From Oceanospirillum maris DSM 6286 (lineage in GTDB: Bacteria > Pseudomonadota > Gammaproteobacteria > Pseudomonadales > Halomonadaceae), in assembly GCF_000422865.1 (NCBI RefSeq), contig NZ_AUGW01000014.1, positions 1 to 64,000 on the forward strand: DNA of 64,000 nucleotides, read 5' to 3'. The translations under genes were made by a program, and so were the position numbers. Of this stretch, positions 54,760 to 63,325 are shown one piece after another; the stretch's first letter is position 1, and every line of letters begins with the position of its first letter. A model generated the notes under the pieces. The model was given only the letters and a program-made list of their open reading frames with translations, did no database searches and was not told the DNA's origin.

Positions 54760-55560
54760 TTACATTCCTTTGAATTCAGGCGCTCGCTTCTCCAGCATCG
54801 CAGACACCGCTTCGGTATGATCCGAAGTATGATGAGCTAACGCCTGCATCGAAGCTGACAACTCAAGTAGCGTTTCCAAAGAAACACGCTGTCCTTCTTT
54901 GAGCAATTTTTTAGTCATCCTTAGCGCTCTCGGTGGGTTTACTGCAATACGACTCGCCATTGTTTCTGCCGCAGCCATTAAATCTTCAGGCTCTACCACT
55001 TGAGAAACCATTCCCCAACTTAGAGCCGTACTGGCATCAACCGCTTCACCGGTAAACGCCATTTCACAGGCTCGAGACATACCTATTGCACGGGGTAAAA
55101 ACCATGCACCACCATCACCAGGAATAATGCCTATTTTGGCAAAGCTTTCCGCAAACTTGGCCTTTGTTGATGCGATACGAATATCACACATCATCGCTAA
55201 GTCACATCCTGCACCAATCGCAGGGCCATTAACAGCGGCAATCAGAGGTACCTCTAAATTATTCATCGCGAGAGGAATACGCTGAATACCACGACGATAT
55301 CCCTCCCTTAACTCAACCGGGGAGCCACCAAACATACCGGCTTTGTCTTTCATATCCTTAACATTGCCGCCCGATGAAAAGGCCTTGCCTGCGCCTGTCA
55401 AAATAACCACCGAAACCGAATCATCACGATTAATGCGCTTTGCTGCGCTGTCAAAAGCATCAATCATTTCATCCGATGAGATAGCGTTGCGAGTCTCATC
55501 TTGATTGATCGTTAGGGTAACCACCGCCCCTTTCTGTTTATAAAGTAGAATATCAGACAT
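54760..55560 (-). CDS. Crotonase-family enoyl-CoA hydratase/isomerase
   Basis: A 266-aa crotonase with oxyanion-hole segments GKAFSSGGNVKDM and NGPAIGAGCDLAMMCDIRIAS. In the active-site region FAESFAKIGIIPGDGG the usual first catalytic glutamate of hydratases is replaced by phenylalanine, while the second (ACEMAFTGE) is kept and an Asp follows in PGDGG. This suggests an isomerase-like or other crotonase reaction rather than classic hydration. It is directly downstream of the liv operon, separated by a terminator. Confidence 0.88.
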   Translation of the reverse strand: MSDILLYKQKGAVVTLTINQDETRNAISSDEMIDAFDSAAKRINRDDSVSVVILTGAGKAFSSGGNVKDMKDKAGMFGGSPVELREGYRRGIQRIPLAMNNLEVPLIAAVNGPAIGAGCDLAMMCDIRIASTKAKFAESFAKIGIIPGDGGAWFLPRAIGMSRACEMAFTGEAVDASTALSWGMVSQVVEPEDLMAAAETMASRIAVNPPRALRMTKKLLKEGQRVSLETLLELSASMQALAHHTSDHTEAVSAMLEKRAPEFKGM

Positions 55561-55605
55561 CCAATCTCTCCATTACCAGCACGCAATTTTATCCGCAGCG
55601 TAAAG

Positions 55606-55635
55606 CAAAAAAAAGCCTGCATGAAATCTGCAGGC
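55606..55635 (-). terminator. Terminator after livM
   Basis: GCCTGCA/TGCAGGC stem with a 7-base loop followed on the minus strand by eight T residues. Confidence 0.88.
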
Positions 55636-55698
55636 CTACAGGCACTTATCATATAAAAATTCTTATAAAACAGTGCAATACGAAAAGCTAAAGTGAAC

Positions 55699-56670
55699 TC
55701 AGTTAAAGTTTTTCTTCATAAACTTCTGGATCTCGCCCACAATACCACTGCGGAACAAGAGTACACAGATAACAAAAATAAGGCCGAGAATAACCGGAAC
55801 CCAAGAAGATAGCGGCCCCTGTGACAGGTAGTTTTGCAAAGTAACAACGGTTGCAGCACCAACGATAGGACCAAAAATGGTACCCACGCCACCAAGCAGT
55901 GTCATCAGGATCACTTCACCGGACATATGCCAATGGGCATCGGTCAAAGAAGCTAACTGGAAAACCAAGCTCTTAGTCGAACCCGCAAGACCTGCAAGGC
56001 CTGCAGAGATTACAAAAGCAACCAGTTTAAACTTAGTCACATCATAGCCAAGAGAAACCGCTCTTGGTTCATTCTCACGAATCGCCTTAAGAATCTGACC
56101 AAACGGTGAGTGAATAGTACGATAGATAATCGCAAAACCAATCACAAAGACAGCCAAGACGAAGTAGTACATTGGTAAATTGTCTTCCAAGCTGAATAGA
56201 CCAAACAACTTGCCACGGGGAATCCCCTGAAGGCCATTCTCACCACCGGTAAACGGAGCTTGAACATAAAGGAAGAACACAAGCTGCGATAACGCCAAAG
56301 TGATCATCGCGAAGTAGATACCTTGTCGGCGGATCGCTAACTTCCCAAAGAGAAAGCCCATTGCCGCAGCGCAAAGCGTACCGAACAGAACACCTAGCTC
56401 TGGGGTTAGTCCCCACTGCATTATCGTATGGCCAGTAATGTACCCACCTGTCGCCAGAAACGCCGCATGTCCAAAAGAGAGTAAGCCGCCATAGCCCAAC
56501 ATCAAGTTAAAGGCGCAGGCAAACAGAGAGAAACAAAGTAACTTCATCAAAAAGACAGGGTAAATGGCATAGGGTGCCACCAAACCAATCAACAGAAGTA
56601 CAAGAAAAGACAGTTTTGTTTTATTCATTGTTTTGCCCTTCGTAGCACTTTTTAAAGCTTGAGTCGTCAT
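55699..56670 (-). CDS. livM: Branched-chain-type ABC transporter permease LivM
   Basis: A 323-aa permease with eight to nine helices; AGGAGG lies 7 bases before the ATG. FNLMLGYGGLLSFGHAAF and ENEPRAVSLGYDVTKFK (cytoplasmic coupling region) are typical. It ends the liv operon. Confidence 0.94.
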   Translation of the reverse strand: MTTQALKSATKGKTMNKTKLSFLVLLLIGLVAPYAIYPVFLMKLLCFSLFACAFNLMLGYGGLLSFGHAAFLATGGYITGHTIMQWGLTPELGVLFGTLCAAAMGFLFGKLAIRRQGIYFAMITLALSQLVFFLYVQAPFTGGENGLQGIPRGKLFGLFSLEDNLPMYYFVLAVFVIGFAIIYRTIHSPFGQILKAIRENEPRAVSLGYDVTKFKLVAFVISAGLAGLAGSTKSLVFQLASLTDAHWHMSGEVILMTLLGGVGTIFGPIVGAATVVTLQNYLSQGPLSSWVPVILGLIFVICVLLFRSGIVGEIQKFMKKNFN

Positions 56671-56672
56671 GG

Positions 56673-57560
56673 TTAAGCCTCCTTACCGAACAGTCCAGCA
56701 GGGCGAATCAAGAGCACAATAATCATCACTAAAAAGATCACTGTTGTAGACGCTTCTGGGTAAAAGACTTTCGTAAGACCTTCAATCAAACCCATTAGAA
56801 GACCCGTGACAATGGCACCCGCAATGGAGCCCATACCACCAATAACAACTACCGCAAATACAACGATAAGTAGATTTGAACCCATCACAGGGCTTACCGA
56901 ATAAATAGGAGCCGCTAGCACTCCAGCAAAGGCTGCTAGAGCAACACCGTAGCCGTAAGTAAGCGTAATAAGCAGAGGAACATTAATCCCAAAGGCCTGC
57001 AGTAACTGAGGGTTCTCTGTACCCGCTCGCAGATAAGCACCCAGCTTAGTCCGCTCGATCATGTACCAAGTACCAAAACAGATGATAAGAGAGGCAACAA
57101 TAATCCATGCCCGGTACGTTGGCAGGAACATAAAGCCTAGATTATTACCACCGCTCAATGCAGCCGGCACAGAGTATGGCTGACCTGAAACACCAAAGAA
57201 GTGAGTAAAAGACCCTTCAATAATCAGTGCCAAACCAAAGGTAAGTAACAATCCATACAGATGATCTTCTTTGTAGAGACGACGCAGCATCGTTTTCTCA
57301 ATGACGATGCCTATTGCTGCAACCACCACAGGAGCTAACACTAGGGCGGCCCAGTAATTAACACCTAAAAATTTAAGCCCTAACCATGCCACGAATGCAC
57401 CCAGCATGTACTGAGCACCGTGAGCGAAGTTAATGATGTTTAATAAACCAAAAATAATAGCCAGACCCAGGCTCAGCAGCGCATAGAAAGACCCATTAAT
57501 TAGGCCGATTAGCAACTGTCCAAATAGAACCTGCGGCGGAAAACCAAGTAACTCTGCCAT
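56673..57560 (-). CDS. livH: Branched-chain-type ABC transporter permease LivH
   Basis: A 295-aa permease with the family signature LINGSFYALLSLGLAIIFGL and NFAHGAQYMLGAF near the start, and GGMGSIAGAIVTGLLMGLIEG near the end. Pairs with LivM, two bases downstream. Confidence 0.95.
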   Translation of the reverse strand: MAELLGFPPQVLFGQLLIGLINGSFYALLSLGLAIIFGLLNIINFAHGAQYMLGAFVAWLGLKFLGVNYWAALVLAPVVVAAIGIVIEKTMLRRLYKEDHLYGLLLTFGLALIIEGSFTHFFGVSGQPYSVPAALSGGNNLGFMFLPTYRAWIIVASLIICFGTWYMIERTKLGAYLRAGTENPQLLQAFGINVPLLITLTYGYGVALAAFAGVLAAPIYSVSPVMGSNLLIVVFAVVVIGGMGSIAGAIVTGLLMGLIEGLTKVFYPEASTTVIFLVMIIVLLIRPAGLFGKEA

Positions 57561-57694
57561 AACAAAACCCTTTAACGCTCTGGAAAAGGCGCCACCTTAA
57601 AACACAGGTGTCGTTATTCTTATTGTTTAAATACTGAAAATAAAGATGTAACACCGGTAACGCTGTCTCACACCCAAGCAGATGAACGCTTGAG

Positions 57695-57719
57695 TGTACC
57701 GGGCACAAAGCCCGGTACA
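57695..57719 (-). other. Stem-loop between binding-protein gene and livH
   Basis: TGTACCGGGC/GCCCGGTACA, ten perfect pairs with a 5-base loop, no T-run. It lies 23 bases after the binding-protein stop and probably protects that message from decay. Confidence 0.75.
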
Positions 57720-57741
57720 TCTAACAAGGTTTCAGGCTAAA

Positions 57742-58959
57742 TTAACGGCCTGCAACCAGTTTGCACTTAGATTCAGACAAAGGGCGGAATGCTTTATCCG
57801 CTGGAATAGTACGTAGAATTTTGTACAAATCCCATTCACCGGTTGATTCAGAAGGTTTCTTAACTTCAGCAAGATACATATCGTGGATCATACGACCGTC
57901 ATCACGAATCTGACCATTCTGAGCAAAGAAATCATTGATCGGTGCTTTCTTCATTTCAGCCATTACAGCAGAAGCCGCATCGGTTTTTACGGTTTGAATT
58001 GCTTTTAGGTAATGATCAACAGAAGAGTAGATACCCGCTTGTACCATTGTTGGCATTTTGCCTGTGCGGTCAAAGTAGCGCTTAGACCATGCACGGGTCT
58101 CTGGCGTACGATCCCAGTAGTAACCAGTCGTTAGCTGAAGGCCTTGAGTTGTTTCAAGACCTAAACTGTGAACATCGTTCAGGAAGATTAACAGGCCTGC
58201 AATTTTCTGACCCGCTTGCACTACACCAAACTCTTTAGCGGTTTTCAAAGAGTTTGTAGTATCAGCACCGGCATTAGCCAAGCCAACAATTTTTGCACCA
58301 GACGCTTGAGCCTGAAGAATAAATGAGGAGAAATCATTAGTAGATAGAGGGTGACGAACACCACCGACAATTTTACCACCGCTCTCTTTAACCACTTCGG
58401 TTACATCGGCTTCCATAGAGTGACCAAAGGCATAATCAGCGGTTAGGAAGAACCAGCTATCACCACCTTCTTTTACAACCGCTTCACCAGTACCGTGAGC
58501 AAGTGCATAAGTGTCATAAACGTAGTGAACAGAGTTAGGGGTACAGTATTGGTTGGTGATTGAAGAAGAAGCAGACCCTGAAACCAAAGAGATTTTATCT
58601 TTAGATTCAACAACCTTATTTACAGCAATCGTTACCGCCGATGAGACCATGCCCGCAACCATGTCAACATTGTTAACATCAATCCACTGGCGAACTTTGT
58701 TGGCACCGATATCAGGTTTGTTCTGATCATCAGCGCTGACAATAGTGATTTTTTTACCGTTTACGGTACCACCAAAGTCTTCAATAGCCATTTTAGCCGC
58801 TTCCAAACCACCAGGGCCTGCAAGGGCAGAATAAGTACCCGACATATCCGCTAGATAGCCAATACGTACTTCATTATCAGAAATATCCGCGTATGCTGCA
58901 GTTGAGGCCGCCGTGGCCGATACAATTGCGCTGCACATCAGTTTTTTCAGCATTTTCAT
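57742..58959 (-). CDS. Branched-chain-type periplasmic binding protein
   Basis: A 405-aa protein from ATG 58959 (GGAG 6 bases upstream) with signal MLKKLMCSAIVSATAASTAAYA. VRIGYLADMSGTYSALAGPGG, SADDQNKPDIGANKVRQWID and FLTADYAFGHSMEADV place it in the Peripla_BP_6 group, a subclass often tied to aromatic, amide or short-acid uptake rather than leucine itself. The ligand cannot be read from sequence. Confidence 0.9.
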   Translation of the reverse strand: MKMLKKLMCSAIVSATAASTAAYADISDNEVRIGYLADMSGTYSALAGPGGLEAAKMAIEDFGGTVNGKKITIVSADDQNKPDIGANKVRQWIDVNNVDMVAGMVSSAVTIAVNKVVESKDKISLVSGSASSSITNQYCTPNSVHYVYDTYALAHGTGEAVVKEGGDSWFFLTADYAFGHSMEADVTEVVKESGGKIVGGVRHPLSTNDFSSFILQAQASGAKIVGLANAGADTTNSLKTAKEFGVVQAGQKIAGLLIFLNDVHSLGLETTQGLQLTTGYYWDRTPETRAWSKRYFDRTGKMPTMVQAGIYSSVDHYLKAIQTVKTDAASAVMAEMKKAPINDFFAQNGQIRDDGRMIHDMYLAEVKKPSESTGEWDLYKILRTIPADKAFRPLSESKCKLVAGR

Positions 58960-59089
58960 AGTCCACTCCATCGCTTTCGCGTTGTTATTGTTGTTGTGGT
59001 TTTAGGGTTGGTTCAAAAACCAAGGTTTGTTACAAACCTATTCGATATTTATTATTCTTATTAACTGCAAGCTCTTATTAAAAACCGTT

Positions 59090-59809
59090 TTAAACGCCTA
59101 AATAAGTATTTAGCAGATCCATTTTCTCTTCGAGTTCATGGCTTGCGATCTCTTCAACGATCGAGCCATGCTCCATTAAATAGTGACGATCAGCCAAAGG
59201 TGCAGCAAAGCGGAAGTTTTGCTCAACCAAGACAATCGTCAGTCCTTTAGCTTTCAGCTTAAGCAACACTTCGCCAAGGGTTTGAACGATAACAGGGGCT
59301 AACCCTTCGGTAATTTCATCCAGTAACAACAGGTTAGCGCCTGTACGCAAGATACGCGCCATAGCCAACATTTGCTGTTCACCACCGGACAAACGAGTAC
59401 CAGGGCTCATTCGGCGCTCATAAAGATTCGGGAACATCTCATAAATTTCATCCAGAGACATACCACCACTGCGAACCGTTGGTGGTAGCATCAGGTTTTC
59501 TTCTACATTTAAGCTTGAGAAGATGCCCCGCTCTTCAGGGCAAAAGCCGACACCCAGATGCGCAATCTGGTGTGCGGGCATCCCTACTGTCTCATTACCA
59601 TTAACCATAATAGAACCGGTACGCTTACCAACCATATTCATGATTGACTTCAGCGTGGTAGACCGGCCCGAACCATTACGTCCTAGCAACGTGACCAGCT
59701 CGCCTCGATTTACCTTCATATCTATGCCATGAAGAATATGGGATTCACCATAAAAGGCGTGCAGATCCGATACACGTAACTGCTCTACATCTCTTTTTTG
59801 CTCACTCAT
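59090..59809 (-). CDS. livF: ABC transporter ATPase LivF with Arg in Walker A
   Basis: A 239-aa ATPase. The P-loop reads GRNGSGRSTT, so the nearly universal lysine is arginine (codon CGG). The signature LSGGEQQMLAMARIL and Walker B LLLLDEITEGLAP are normal. I recall that GRNGxGR occurs in some LivF subfamilies, so it may still function, pairing with LivG. Overlaps livG by four bases. Confidence 0.94.
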   Translation of the reverse strand: MSEQKRDVEQLRVSDLHAFYGESHILHGIDMKVNRGELVTLLGRNGSGRSTTLKSIMNMVGKRTGSIMVNGNETVGMPAHQIAHLGVGFCPEERGIFSSLNVEENLMLPPTVRSGGMSLDEIYEMFPNLYERRMSPGTRLSGGEQQMLAMARILRTGANLLLLDEITEGLAPVIVQTLGEVLLKLKAKGLTIVLVEQNFRFAAPLADRHYLMEHGSIVEEIASHELEEKMDLLNTYLGV

Positions 59810-60561
59810 GCGGCTTCACTCCCCATGTAAGCTTCGCGTACCTGTGCATTCTGAGAAACTTCATCATAAGGCCCCTCTGTCAGCACCGCACCGCGCTGAA
59901 GAACGGTAATACGATCACAAAGACTGGAAACAACATGCAGGTTATGCTCAACCATTAAGATAGTACGACCTGCAGACACTTTTTTAATCAGATGCATCAC
60001 ACGCTCAACATCTTCATGGCCCATGCCTTGGGTCGGCTCATCAAGCAACATTAACTCTGGCTCAAGGGCAAGCGTTGTCGCCAGTTCAAGAGCTCGTTTA
60101 CGACCATAAGGCATCTCAACGGTGATGGTATCGGCCCATTGAGCGAGATCAACTTCTTCTAATAGCTCCATGGCTCTGTCGTTAAGCACATTTAAAGTGC
60201 GATCAGATTTCCAAAAATGGAACGACGTACCCAGTTGGCGCTGTAATGCGATGCGAACATTGTCCATCACTGTTAAGTGTGGAAATACCGCAGAAATTTG
60301 AAACGATCGAACCATGCCCATTTTGGCAATATCGGTAGGGGATTGGCGGGTAATATCCGTGCCGTTAAGCAGAATCTTTCCATGAGTTGGCGTTAGAAAC
60401 TTAGTCAACAGGTTGAAACACGTTGTCTTGCCTGCGCCATTAGGGCCGATCAAAGCATGTATATGTCCGCGCTGGACTTGAAGGTTAACATCGTCAACTG
60501 CGGTGAACCCTTTAAACTCTTTGATCAAGCCTTGGGTTTCTAGCACAAAATCTTGGCTCAT
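59806..60561 (-). CDS. livG: ABC transporter ATPase LivG
   Basis: A 251-aa ATPase from ATG 60561 with GAGGA 7 bases upstream. Walker A GPNGAGKTTCFNLLT (about 38-52), signature with PYGRKRALELATTLALEP, Walker B LMLLDEPTQGMG. It is the first gene of the liv operon. Confidence 0.95.
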   Translation of the reverse strand: MSQDFVLETQGLIKEFKGFTAVDDVNLQVQRGHIHALIGPNGAGKTTCFNLLTKFLTPTHGKILLNGTDITRQSPTDIAKMGMVRSFQISAVFPHLTVMDNVRIALQRQLGTSFHFWKSDRTLNVLNDRAMELLEEVDLAQWADTITVEMPYGRKRALELATTLALEPELMLLDEPTQGMGHEDVERVMHLIKKVSAGRTILMVEHNLHVVSSLCDRITVLQRGAVLTEGPYDEVSQNAQVREAYMGSEAA

Positions 60562-61061
60562 TCCAAAGTCCTCGTAGCCGGAATGCGAACAACTCGCTCT
60601 ACATTCCATAAATTGTATTGTTATTGTTTTATGTCGATCTGAATTTATCTGTCTGTTCTGGTGTTGTTATTTTTTTACCGCCAGAAAAGAGCACTCAGAA
60701 GTATTCTAGTCAGGTCAACGAAGGTCTTTTAAATAACCTTTACGTAAACGTAACATATAGGGTTTAAAAAGACCCTACAATCCCTTTTTCAAACTATTAG
60801 ACTAATGACTAATAATGTTTAAAACATGTGACTATCCACAGTCATTTGTTGCAAAAAAGAGACTAGCCAGTCATCTAGAAAAATAATAAAAAACCATTAT
60901 TAATCAATTGGTTATAAAAAATCACTCAAAAATAAGTCATCATAAGAGCAATATAGGAATGAACGGCCCTCCTAGAGCTTAGATTATCGATATTGTATCA
61001 ATCCGAACCTCTAAAGATGGACCGTTCCGGTTATGACGCTAAATTAACACTACAAATGCTA
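60562..61061 (-). promoter_or_regulatory. 500-bp AT-rich control region upstream of livG
   Basis: No coding potential. It holds a perfect dyad TTACGT-AA-ACGTAA (60740-60753), two short dyads TGACT-n6-AGTCA (60829-60844) and GACT-AGCC-AGTC (60861-60872), several GACTA direct repeats between them, and an imperfect inverted repeat near the prpE end (60961-61026, arms GAACGGCCC.. and ..GGACCGTTC). The livG promoter should lie here, but no box stands out. Confidence 0.5.
60738..60754. promoter_or_regulatory. Candidate LiuR-like operator
   Basis: CTTTACGTAAACGTAAC contains the perfect inverted repeat TTACGT-AA-ACGTAA. It resembles the operator of the MerR-family regulator LiuR, which controls branched-chain amino acid and related acyl-CoA degradation genes in gammaproteobacteria, as I remember that motif. 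It lies about 180 bp before livG. Confidence 0.45.
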
Positions 61062-62960
61062 TTAACCTGCCGTTGAAGTTAAACCTTCCTGTACCATTTT
61101 TTCTGTTATTTCTGGCAAGATGGACTCATCGTCGATCGTTGAAGGCATAACATACTGCTCACCATTAGCAATTTTACGCAACACCGCCCGTAGAATTTTG
61201 CCAGAACGGGTCTTAGGTAAGCGATCAACAACCAAAGCTCTCTGGAAACAGGCAATAGCACCGATCTGTTCACGAATCATGGCGACGAGCTCTTTTTCAA
61301 GCTGCTCTTCTTCAATATCAACACCATCTTTTAGCAGTATCAACCCGACGGGCACCTGCCCTTTCAGAGCTTCATGAACACCAATCACAGCACACTCAGC
61401 AACCGCTGGATGCTTAGCCACCAACTCTTCCATTTCACCCGTCGATAACCGGTGGCCAGAAACGTTAATCACATCATCCGTGCGGCCCATAATGTAAACA
61501 AAGCCGTTCTCATCAATATAACCACCATCACCCGTATGGTAATAACCGGGATAGTCACCTAAATAAGAGGTTAGGTAGCGACCATGATCGTTCCAAAGCG
61601 TTTGCGCACAACCCGGAGGTAACGGCAATTTAATGGCGATACCACCATTTTCATTCGCCCCCAACTGGTGCCCCATTGGGTCTAATACCTGCACGTTATA
61701 ACCTGCAACGGCACGGTTGGTTGATCCCACACGGATATCCGTCGCACCTAGAGCGGTAGCAGGAGCCGTTACCGGCCAACCTGTTTCGGTTTGCCACCAG
61801 TGGTCGTAAATAGGTTTTTGTGAGATCTCATGCAACCAATGATAGGTAGGAGAGTCCAGCTTCTCACCGGCAACAAAGATATGCTTAAGAGAGGAAACAT
61901 CATATTTACGGAACAGCTTACCCTCAGGATCTTCTTTACGAATCGCACGAAAAGCTGTTGGCGCAGCAAACATACCATTGACTTTATGTTCTTCAACAAC
62001 ACGCCAGAATGTACCTGCATCCGGTGTACGAACCGGCTTGCCTTCAAGAAAGACCGTGGTACAACCGCCCATTAATGGGCCGTACATAATAAACGAGTGC
62101 CCCACAACCCAACCCACATCAGAGCAACCCATCCAGACATCACCGGCCTGCATGTTATAAATATTGCGCAGGGCATAATACAGGGCCACCGCATGGCCGC
62201 CGTTATCTCGTACAATACCTTTAGGTTTGCCCGTCGTACCCGAGGTATACATAATATACAGAGGATCGGTGCTCTTCATCGGCGTACAACCCACCGGTGA
62301 TGATTGCTCAAACAGCTCATACCAATCCAGATCGCGCCCTGCCTGCATCTCTGCTTTTGCCTGAGGCCGTTGCAGCACCACAACTTTCTCTGGTTTATGC
62401 TCAGCCTGATTCAGTGCTTCATCCACTAACGGCTTATATTCAATCACTTTAGTAAATTCGATACCGCAGGACGCGGTTAAAACAACTTTTGGCTTCGCAT
62501 CATTGATACGAATCGCTAGCTCATGGGGGGCAAAACCGCCAAATACAACGGAATGAACAGCACCAATACGAGCGCAGGCCAGCATCGCAATACCAGCTTC
62601 GGGTACCATTGGCATATAAATGATAACGCCGTCGCCTTTACTAACCCCTAAACTGGTTAAAGCGCCTGCAAACTGCGCAACCTGATCGCGAAGTTCATTA
62701 TAGGTAAACTGTTTTTTACTGTTTGTAGCAGGGGAATCATAAATAAGCGCAGTCTGCTCACCTCGACCCTGCTCAATCTGATAATCAAGAGCCAAGTAGC
62801 TGCTGTTAAGCTCTCCATCACCAAACCAACGGTGAGTACCGTCGTCCAGGGTTTCTAAAATTGTTTCTGGTTTTTTAAACCAAGCAATTTGATCCGCCTG
62901 ATCCTTCCAGAACGCTTCTGGTTCATTCAGCGAACGCTGATATTCACTTGCATAACTCAT
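61062..62960 (-). CDS. prpE: Propionate--CoA ligase
   Basis: A 632-aa acyl-CoA synthetase; AAGG lies 6 bases before the ATG. MYTSGTTGKPKGIVRDNGGHAVAL is the propionyl-CoA-type AMP-binding motif, differing from acetyl-CoA synthetase; DHWWQTETGWP, YHTGDGGYIDENGFVYIMGR and the acetylatable lysine in LPKTRSGKILR complete the domain. Length fits PrpE (about 630) better than Acs (about 650). It activates propionate, a product of valine/isoleucine breakdown. Confidence 0.87.
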   Translation of the reverse strand: MSYASEYQRSLNEPEAFWKDQADQIAWFKKPETILETLDDGTHRWFGDGELNSSYLALDYQIEQGRGEQTALIYDSPATNSKKQFTYNELRDQVAQFAGALTSLGVSKGDGVIIYMPMVPEAGIAMLACARIGAVHSVVFGGFAPHELAIRINDAKPKVVLTASCGIEFTKVIEYKPLVDEALNQAEHKPEKVVVLQRPQAKAEMQAGRDLDWYELFEQSSPVGCTPMKSTDPLYIMYTSGTTGKPKGIVRDNGGHAVALYYALRNIYNMQAGDVWMGCSDVGWVVGHSFIMYGPLMGGCTTVFLEGKPVRTPDAGTFWRVVEEHKVNGMFAAPTAFRAIRKEDPEGKLFRKYDVSSLKHIFVAGEKLDSPTYHWLHEISQKPIYDHWWQTETGWPVTAPATALGATDIRVGSTNRAVAGYNVQVLDPMGHQLGANENGGIAIKLPLPPGCAQTLWNDHGRYLTSYLGDYPGYYHTGDGGYIDENGFVYIMGRTDDVINVSGHRLSTGEMEELVAKHPAVAECAVIGVHEALKGQVPVGLILLKDGVDIEEEQLEKELVAMIREQIGAIACFQRALVVDRLPKTRSGKILRAVLRKIANGEQYVMPSTIDDESILPEITEKMVQEGLTSTAG

Positions 62961-63325
62961 ATCGGCCTTCCATTTTGTTATTGTTGTTGCAAATAAATGT
63001 TGCTAAAAATAGCGGCAAGTACGACTGAAACATCAAATGAAACCGATATTCCAGTGTTTACTGTTTTACTTGAAATAGCGCTTATTTATTTTTATTAATA
63101 ATGTTTTTAATAAAACAGTGACGGTCAGCTCGGGCGATGGTTCAAACTACCGATTATTTAACCATCAAGTTGCTTGAACCCTCAAAAACACCCTATCAGG
63201 TACAAAAAAACTCTGCACCGTATCTTTAGTCACATTCCAATTCAGTATTAGTCATAAACAAGACTGATATAAACCGAAATAATAGACAAATAAGACCGAT
63301 ACAGAGCGCACAGAGATCGAATTAA
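62961..63325 (-). promoter_or_regulatory. Gap between mmsB and prpE, AT-rich, no gene
   Basis: No ORF with coding character. The only structure is an inverted repeat GGTTCAA (near 63139) and TTGAACC (near 63174) in the likely leader of prpE. No terminator for mmsB and no convincing sigma-54 or sigma-70 boxes are seen. Confidence 0.4.

Noticed and set aside
61062-62960. Acetyl-CoA synthetase (acs)
   Set aside because: The TSGTTGKPKGIVRDNGGHAVAL motif and 632-aa length match propionate-CoA ligase better; activity toward acetate is still possible.
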